Below are positions 20,601-29,600 of a DNA stretch of 29,804 nucleotides, piece by piece. Below the pieces are notes generated by a model, which did no database searches, was not told where the DNA came from, and saw only the letters and a list, made by a program, of their open reading frames with translations. The position numbers were made by a program, and so were the translations under genes. This DNA is from Apostichopus parvimensis. Its lineage: Eukaryota > Echinodermata > Holothuroidea > Aspidochirotida > Stichopodidae. Each line of letters begins with the position of its first letter. Within the stretch, counting starts at the first letter, position 1. The stretch is taken from assembly GCA_000934455.1 (NCBI GenBank), contig KN897859.1, positions 1 to 29,804 of the forward strand, in the 5' to 3' direction.

Positions 20601-23600
20601 CACCTGGAAATGGAATGGTCCATGATACGGTCACACAATGGTTTGTTACCCTATCAACAACAGCTGAGACTGTTTCGGGCATCAGCTTTCCTCTTGTGTG
20701 ACTCTTCCAGACGTGAGATTTTGTTGTTCCTCGGGCTGAATTATCGATTATCTCAAAAAAGGACGGATTCTTTTGAGTAGCCTCTGGTGTCTGAATTATG
20801 ACTGGTTCCTGCAATCTCGAATGTGAACTGATGGCATCATCTGCCACAGCAGCTACATTTAACACATAAGTTCTGTCAAGAAAAGAAAATATGATTCTTT
20901 GAATAAATTCAGAGGCACTGTGTAATAGAAGAGCAGCAGGTTTCAGTTGATTAACTCTTAATCCTTTTGTTGACTTCATAATTAGAGTATGAACTTATTC
21001 ATTGTAATATGACATAAATAAGTTAGTGACATATGTTTATCTATCATCAGTTGTATGTCATATAGTGGCATGAGGCAAGAGCCCAAATTTGAGCAAAGGA
21101 AATCCTAACTTATTACAGCTACCATAAAGTAGAGTAACTGCATATTTACTATTTAAAGTATTTCAAGTAGAGTAACTGCATATTTACACTGTTACAGCTC
21201 TATAAAGTCACTGTGACGATTATAAATTGTCTGGCATATATATTGTAACGCTGTTACTGTTAAGTTGTGGAGCAATGAGAGTTCTGTGTGGACATTGTGG
21301 AACCATTGTGGTAGTTTAAATCCCCTTGGAATTATATAGCGGTTATCTCTCCTGGCATTAAGTAAACCAGTTGTAATTGTTGGCAGATTATGGCTTTTGA
21401 GGCAACTCCTATGGATGTGGTATCAGGCTTATCCTGGGATTGTGATGTAACACATGTTATACTTTCTAGGGATACTCATGTGAACACTTTCATCTCTGTA
21501 AAGGAGTACAATTGTTTGGGGATGGTAGGAATGCACTGTAGTATTTGTGTATTATGTCTTAAGCTAAGTTGTAGGGTAAAGTTCATCATTTGTATGTATT
21601 GTGGTATTTCCACGTATTGTTAAGGGATTTATATGAATCGGCTGGTCGGTCACTCACAGAGGAAGGTGTTACAATATATATACTAGAGGAAAATATAGGC
21701 AAGAAGGGAACTTTTTTCTTACTTGAGTGGTTGGCAAGGCATTATTGCTTGGAATGTTTCTGAGGTTAAAACGTTACCAACCGGTTTGTTGTTCATGTAA
21801 ACCTAGCCAGGAATAAAAAAGAATGGAAGAAAGGAAGATATTGCAGTCAGTCAGATCAATTCAAACTACTTTCTGCTGAGATACAAGGATTTTATATACA
21901 TTTGGAAAGAAAAATTATTCATAATGAACCTCGAATGTGTACACAAAAAGGATAATTTTGATTGAAAACTATTTCTTTTTAATAACACAGTCATTTAATT
22001 TTTGATAAACTTATTTTTAGTAAACACATTTCATTTCGGATGAACTGCTAACTTCATAAAGATTAAGCCAAAACAGAAACATAGAAAACAGTCATCAGCA
22101 ACAAATTTGACTGATCTAATATGAAGCTAGATTACAAAATTACAAAGCATATATTCAAAATGAAATTGTGAGGCCTAATTGACATTTTTTTACTTCATTT
22201 AAAGTAGACAGTAAGATATAGGTAGTAAGGAATAGGTATTGCTTTAGTAGTAATATGCAAAAACCTAGTTTTCATTGTTCATTGATCATATAACATATAA
22301 AGTCACAATTAATCATTGTACTGTGACTGCTTACCCCTTCCCACCTTACCCCAGCACTTCTTAATATGCTGGAGAAAAGAATACTGGAAAGCTTTGTTCA
22401 CACAGTAACATTACCTTTTAGGGGTAGCTTTAGGACATGCATATCTCTTTAAATGGGTCGGGTAATGCAGGGCAATTTTTTTAATAGTAGTTTGGTCATC
22501 CGAGATGACCAACTTTTAGTTTGGACAACTAAACTCATCAGTGGAGGATAGTCCAGCAGGTGATCAATTTTTTACATTAAATTCAGATTGCATTGTAACT
22601 AAATTCCCCCAAGTAGGTACAATGATAAATTGGTATCATCCCCAAAGCTGGTGTTATAATCACCAAACCTTCACATCTCTCCTACAGTGCACATATTGCT
22701 GTTCTATTCACCAAACCTACACATTTCTCCTACAGTGTACATATTGGTGTTAAATTCACTACAACATAAACATCTCTCTTACAGTGTAAATATTGCTGTT
22801 CTATTCACCAAACCTACACATCTCCCCTACAGTGTACATATTGGTCAATAATTTTTTTAAACCAAATTTGCTATTCGGAAAACTTAAACCTGGTTGTCCA
22901 GGAGGACTACCAGATAGAATTATCCTTAGAAATTTGTGCTGCAAGAACGGTCGACAACAAATGAACAGATTCCTATTGGGTTAAGAATCTCTGACAAGAG
23001 CTCACCTGGAAGCCGGCTACCTTTACGTCTCCATGTAATCTGGGCTCCGACCACTCCAGTTGGATATGTTTGGAAGTGACCTCCTTGCAGGTCAGTGTAG
23101 GGGGATCGGGAGGACCGGGGATGAGTATCTGAATACTCGGAGAGCTGAGGTCTTCCCAGACTCCATCCTCCTTAATAGCGCTCACACTCACATCCACTAC
23201 ACAGCTGAAAAGAAAAACATGATTAAAAAAACTTCTCATGCATTACAACTTTTAAATCAGTTTGAACAAGATTGTTATTGTCTCTTGATAAAAATATCTG
23301 CAGCTTTTTTTCACAGTAATAATTTATTATTTGGCCTTTCTGAGGTTAGTGGAATAAAGAGTTTTTTGGTAAATATGAGTCCCACAAAATTTGAACAATG
23401 GTATCAATGGTCACTTCAGGGTTGCCAGTTTTTCTTTGATGCAACCATCCAAATCTGTGTCAAAACATGAATAAACTGCTATTTTATGACAATTGACCCT
23501 GAATATGTGGGTAGGAATTTTGTGGTTTGAAGTTTGTTGCACTTGAGGGGGGTGTATTAGACGAACATTAAGGGTGAAACGTGGTTAAAAAAGTCCAATG

Positions 23601-26600
23601 TTTTAACATGAACTAGCATTGCTGTGTACTCTGGTATTGCATATATAATAAGCCACATCTATTGTCACCTAATTTACCTATCATGATGAACTGGAATGAG
23701 GCATGAACTAGCATCGCTGTGTGCTCTGGTATTGCATATATACTAAGCCACATCTATTGTCACCTAATTTACCTATCATGATGAACTGGAATGAGGCATG
23801 AACTAGCATCACAGTGTACTCTGGTATTATTTTCTCTTCCATCCTTGTTGCACATCCAGGAGATATCATATCCCATGATGCCTTGCTCTTCTGCCACTCC
23901 GAAATCGGGTAATCGCCAAACGACCTTTAAAGTCCCATTGGCTGTTTCTCCATCTTTTGAACTGCAAGATAACAATGATGATATAAAAAATGATTTCCAA
24001 GGGAAAATATATTCACACTTCATACTGATGAAATGGTATGATTATGTAACGTAGTGGAATACAGTCCAGGTTAGCTGGGCAAAAACAAGGGAGGCCTGTT
24101 CTTGATTGATGATTTCAACTCAAAATGGCTCTGAAAGTTATAGGTCAGCATAGTTAATGATTGTTTTGGAATTTATTTACCGATTTGTTCATTTAATTTT
24201 TCTTTTAAAAATAAAATCTGGGGAAAGAGTTGTCTCATGACAATATCATGACAGATAATGTAAGCAGTGGAAGAGATAATTAAAGCTCAATAAAGGTCAG
24301 GGGTGCTCAATTTATTTTCTACAAGGGCCAGAGCAGAAGACAAAACAGCATCAACATTTCACTCTACTCAGATTGAGCAATGGGCATGTTAGGCGGGTAG
24401 GGTGCTCAAACCTACTATAGTACTCTAAGATATTTTCTTTTTCTTTTTTTTTTGGCCATCTGACATGATCCAGATTTGGCCTGTACCAATTGACATTCGA
24501 GGATATTGACAACCTCTGGTTCAGGTGGTTAGTATCAGCTGATTGGTCCATGTTTATAATGCCATGCTTAATTGGACTTCAAGGTACAATTAAAACGAAA
24601 ACAACGCACCCGTCCGGGTAATTAGCATCCTTTGTTCCTTGATTTGGAAGGAATGTCGCTTCTACGCTGATCACATTTCCTGTGACTGGTTGTGGTAGTC
24701 TGAGATGTAACTGACGAGATCTGATAATGTCGTAGTCAGAAATATCCTTCAATATTGACGACCTCTTCTTGTTAAACTTTGTCCACCTCCGGCGAACCTC
24801 CGCTGCAACCCTTCTGTTTGACGTGACAAAGCAACCTAGACTGACATTGATGTCCTTATTTGGGGTGCATGTGAGGGTGGTAGAGGTACTGTGAGGGGCT
24901 AGAGTGGACTGTAACCGATCATTGACGAATAACTGGTAGGCCAACAACTCTGATCTCAGGAGATGGCTGCAATTAGCACCTGTTAGATGTGAAAAATACA
25001 AACTAATTACTTAATTAAATAATTAATAAAGATATAGCCATGTTCAGTATGAAGTGGTTAATATGGGAATTTTGATTCTAAAAGTGAATACAACAAAATA
25101 AGAAAGAAAGATTTTTCCTTTGAAAAATGCAAATGAGCAGCAATCGCACATCTGTGTTAAGTCCCTGAATAAATTTTACTTTGCTTTGAAATTAATGAAA
25201 CATTACAGCATATATATATATATCCTAAAATATATATAGATATTTATAAATAGCAGATGTTTTAGAGCCATGCACCTGAGTTTAAAGCCATGTTTACTAA
25301 ATAAAACTAAACACAATGAAAATGACTATAAGCAAAAATGATAATTTGTTTTACAAAATATCTCAGTAGATGTTAGAAATCTACATCAAAAAAAATTTAA
25401 TAATGAATTCATTTTTTTATAAGCAGAGGAGAATTAGAAAGACAACCACATGCATAAAGTATCTTACCATCATCAGAATTGGCTAGAGATAAGGCAAGTT
25501 CTGGTTTCCACCATTTTAGATCTACATGGTAAGGGCTAAAGGAGGATAGTAATAACTCTGTGGGTTTGATGTGTGCTGGTACTCGTACTTCAAGAGGTTC
25601 AGACTCCAACTCAGTCACTTTATTTGGTGTTTCTGGAAACGAATATCCTGAAAGACTTGACTGGGCAATTATCTGAAAGCTGTACGTAGAGCAAGGCACA
25701 AGATTCTGAAAGACAACAGCATATTCATCTGGTCTGCAATCTAAGGTTTGTACCAGGTTTGTTTCATACTCATTCTTCCCATCGCTGGAAGGAATTTGAA
25801 AGACTGATTTGCACACGGCTAAGAAGCTCAACAATTTGATTCCCTTCTTTGCAGGAAAGTTCCATCTCAGATGGACAGTGGTAGATGTAACTTTGGTGCA
25901 ACGAAGATCTGTTGGCCTGGCGGAAGGCAGAGTTGTCACTCTGATTGACGTGTACGGTAAAAGCTTCTCGTCTTTGGTGATCTGGGTCCATTTTAATTGA
26001 TTACTTTGTCCAGAGTTCTTGGAAGACTTCTTCAAGTATTTTTCTGTGATAAGTACCATGTGAAGTTGGTAGGTGGTTTCAGGTTTCAAATTTCGGATTG
26101 TACTTGACATTCTATCTGGCAACAATTCCTGGCAAGCTACTGTCACTTCTTTTTCATCTTTTTTGGTCATTACAAACACCTTCAAACCTGTGAGGCAAAA
26201 ACAAAACCGGTAAGAGTTTTTATTTCAAAAAGTGTTTTGCAGCATTCTCAATTTTTCTGAAAGTTTTCAGAATTTATATTCTGTTGGTTCTTAATGACCT
26301 TCTGAATTTTTCTCTGACATTTGTAGAGGATAAATCTAGACAAAACTAAAAATCTTCTTATTGAGGTAATAAATTGTACCAATTTCAGTCAAGGTGACCA
26401 TGCCTTGTTTCTCTAGCAAATTTGATGTCACTAATGATGAAAGTTATAACATCAGAATAACTTGGATATCAAACCCCAACACTCAATGAAATCCTTGAAA
26501 GTTAATTGACCCATGCATCTCACTCAGACAAGAAATATTGATAAACTATACCTCTCTATTTTGAATCAATAGATTACAAGTGTACCACAAATGCTATTAG

Positions 26601-29600
26601 TTGCTATAAGTGCTACAAGACTTTAACAATCCTACTGCAATAACACAGAATCCATCACAATGTTGATTAATGTTACTGAGAAAACAGTTTCGCTAAAAAT
26701 TGGAAGCATGGAATGACAAATTTAATTTTCATGTCAGGAAAGTATCTATCTTCTAAAATTAATATAGATATAAAAGTAGGATTAGGCTTCGATATAAACT
26801 GATGGGAATTTATTTTTCATAGAATGTGACTGAGGTTACTAGATGACTAGCATCGATTAAACTTTAATCCAATAATCCTTAACTAATTCTAAAAGCAGTT
26901 CATCTGCATTGATTTTGTTATTATACTTAGTGACTTCATTGGATACTAAAATTGCGTAACCATGCAGTTCATTAGTACGAATAGTCAAGTTACATAAGTT
27001 TGGCATAAATTGTTGGACACTGGCAAACTGAATACATAGGCTGCCTTAGAGAAACATACAGTAACTTCAGCTATACAAATCACATCTCCCATTAACTAAT
27101 ATTGCCATCGGTTATAACTTGAATAAGATCAATAAAGATGAGATATTAACCTAATGCCTTGGGTCCATCACTCTCAGGTGGTGGAAAATCCCACTTCAGT
27201 TGGATCTTTTCAGATGTCACATGGACAGCTCTAAAATTGCTTGGTTGACAGAGTTGGCTGGTGACAAACGTCACTGGAATAGAGGCTGCAGACACATCCA
27301 CTGCTACCTCTTGTCCTGAAATGATATTAAATTTTACAAAATGTGTTAAAAAAACAAAAGAAAAAAAATAGCAGATGATGTTATGCATTTGAAGACAGTG
27401 TATTGGAATGAAAGATAATTATTTTGGGCATAAGATAAGCTAACATGAGCAACAATGATTTACTAACTCTCAGAGACTTTTAGCAAACTAAAAGTGACAG
27501 AGATAAATGATACACTACATATTAAATAGAAGAATATTTCAGAGTTAGATCCACTTTGTAATGTATGACACAAGCAGTAAAATTTCTGGTATTTAGTCAC
27601 CTTGACTTTATCTCTAAATGAAGTGTAAATACAAATTCTTGGCTTACCATCTGAGTTCATGTAATTTCCTTTCCCTTTGGACTCAACCAGTACAGTATAC
27701 TTTGTCTCTTCTTCTAGATTACCAAGCCTCACATTACAATCTGCAAAATAATAAGTGAATCCATATTGCCAACACAATAAGCTATACCTAAATAAATAAT
27801 TCAAAACACACAAAAAAAAAAAAAGTTAATAAGGTATTTATACTTCCTAAAGCTGGCCATGTACTGCCTGATTGAATAAAACCAAAAGAGATGCAATGCA
27901 AGGAAATAAGTAATACTATGGTAAACTGCTACAATGGTAAATTTGAATGTACACTAATTTTTTCCCGCATACTGAACGTCCCACACTTGCAGCTGTTTTC
28001 CGTGAACGGTCAGCACAATATTATCTCTACGTGATTGGTTACATTTGTTAAAACTGGGTAGTTGTAGCTGTTAACTGCCGCACAGTCTACTACCAGTTGA
28101 GAAAATGTTACATGTACATTCTCCTTGATTAAAGCTCAAAATTGGCAGAGTAATGCCGGACTAGCCATGATTTTTTTTATGTTATGAAAGTCAGCCTGAG
28201 TTTGGGGTGGGTTTCAGAAGGTCAGGGGTACCTGTCGTTTCCGTGTTGTGCACATCTCCTCCTTCATCATCCTCTGTCTTCCACCACATCACACGGTAAG
28301 AAGTGCCATGAACGTGATGGAGCCTTGAGATCCCTGAAAGTGATATATTACAGGAGAGAAAACAAAAACGGCCAATTCTTAGAATTTTCACTCTGTTCAG
28401 GAATGGTTACATAGTAGAGAATTGCGACTTTATAATAGTTACTACCATAAATTTGTCGATTATGAGATCACATTGGTGCCAATTCTTCGGTAGTACACTG
28501 CCCTATGAAATGAATGTTTCATATTAACTTCTTGCTGGATATAATGATGGATTGATATATAATTCCTGGCTGCAATAATAAGGTGAATATTCTAATCCTT
28601 TGAACCTTCCTTCCTAAAGTTATGCTTAAATATATATTATGCTAGACTTGAACCAAATCAAGCTACAAATGCTGCATGTTAAGATCTTCAAAAAGTAGTG
28701 AAAAACATCGAATATATGATACTGAATAGATTTTGAGGCCATTCTAACCCCCCACCCCCCATCCCCAAGGCATCCCCATTACCCCATGAAACATCTACTT
28801 TAGTTACTAGACTTACCCTTGCTCCAGCATAATTCAGCTCTGTTTGAGTGAACATTGAGAACACAAAGATCTTCTGGAGGAAGGACAAGCTTGTTATAAT
28901 GGATAGTTAGAGGAGCGCTGGTGATCTTGTATTGATATGCTGTACCTGTCAATTGATCATATCATCACGATTATGTTCATAATTTGACCTAAAAATGGAG
29001 ATTTGTTGAGATATCGCTATGTAATGAAGGGCCATGCCATTTTGGCATAGCTGGAAGCTTGTCAAACCCTTGCGTTCAGATTGAGAGATCCGTCAAGGCG
29101 TGGGGTAGCCTTAAAATGTATTGTTCTGTCATACAACAGTACTTTCACTAGTTAATGCAACACATCCAAACTTTCCAAGTTATCCTTTAACTACGTTTTG
29201 GTCTGCTTTTGCAGCAGTTGAAGTTGAAATTCTAATAGCTCTATGAGAACTCGCTAGTACGGTGTAAGAGAACACGCTAGCAAAATTAATACATGGATGA
29301 GAAATAACTCTAATGTGTCCCTTCCATTCTTGTCGTTACCGGTAGAGACCCGAGCTCCCGTCACCCCACCCCCCAGGAATGTGAGAAAATAACAATACAG
29401 ATACCTTATCGTAGCTATGCAGCAAACACAATTTTGTGTAACATAATATGAAATAGTTTTGTTCTAGGTCATTGACATTAAAACATTTTGGCTGACATGA
29501 ACTTGACAATCAAAGTGTACAAATGGATCTAAATATATGGATAATTTACTAAATATGAAGTGATACTGTGGAGGAGTCAGAATGTTAGGTCAAGTTTTCT

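Noticed and set aside
23060..23470. 136-residue + strand open frame
   Set aside because: It is antisense to exon 9, whose FN3 pattern and splice sites are clear; it reads as a shadow plus intron.
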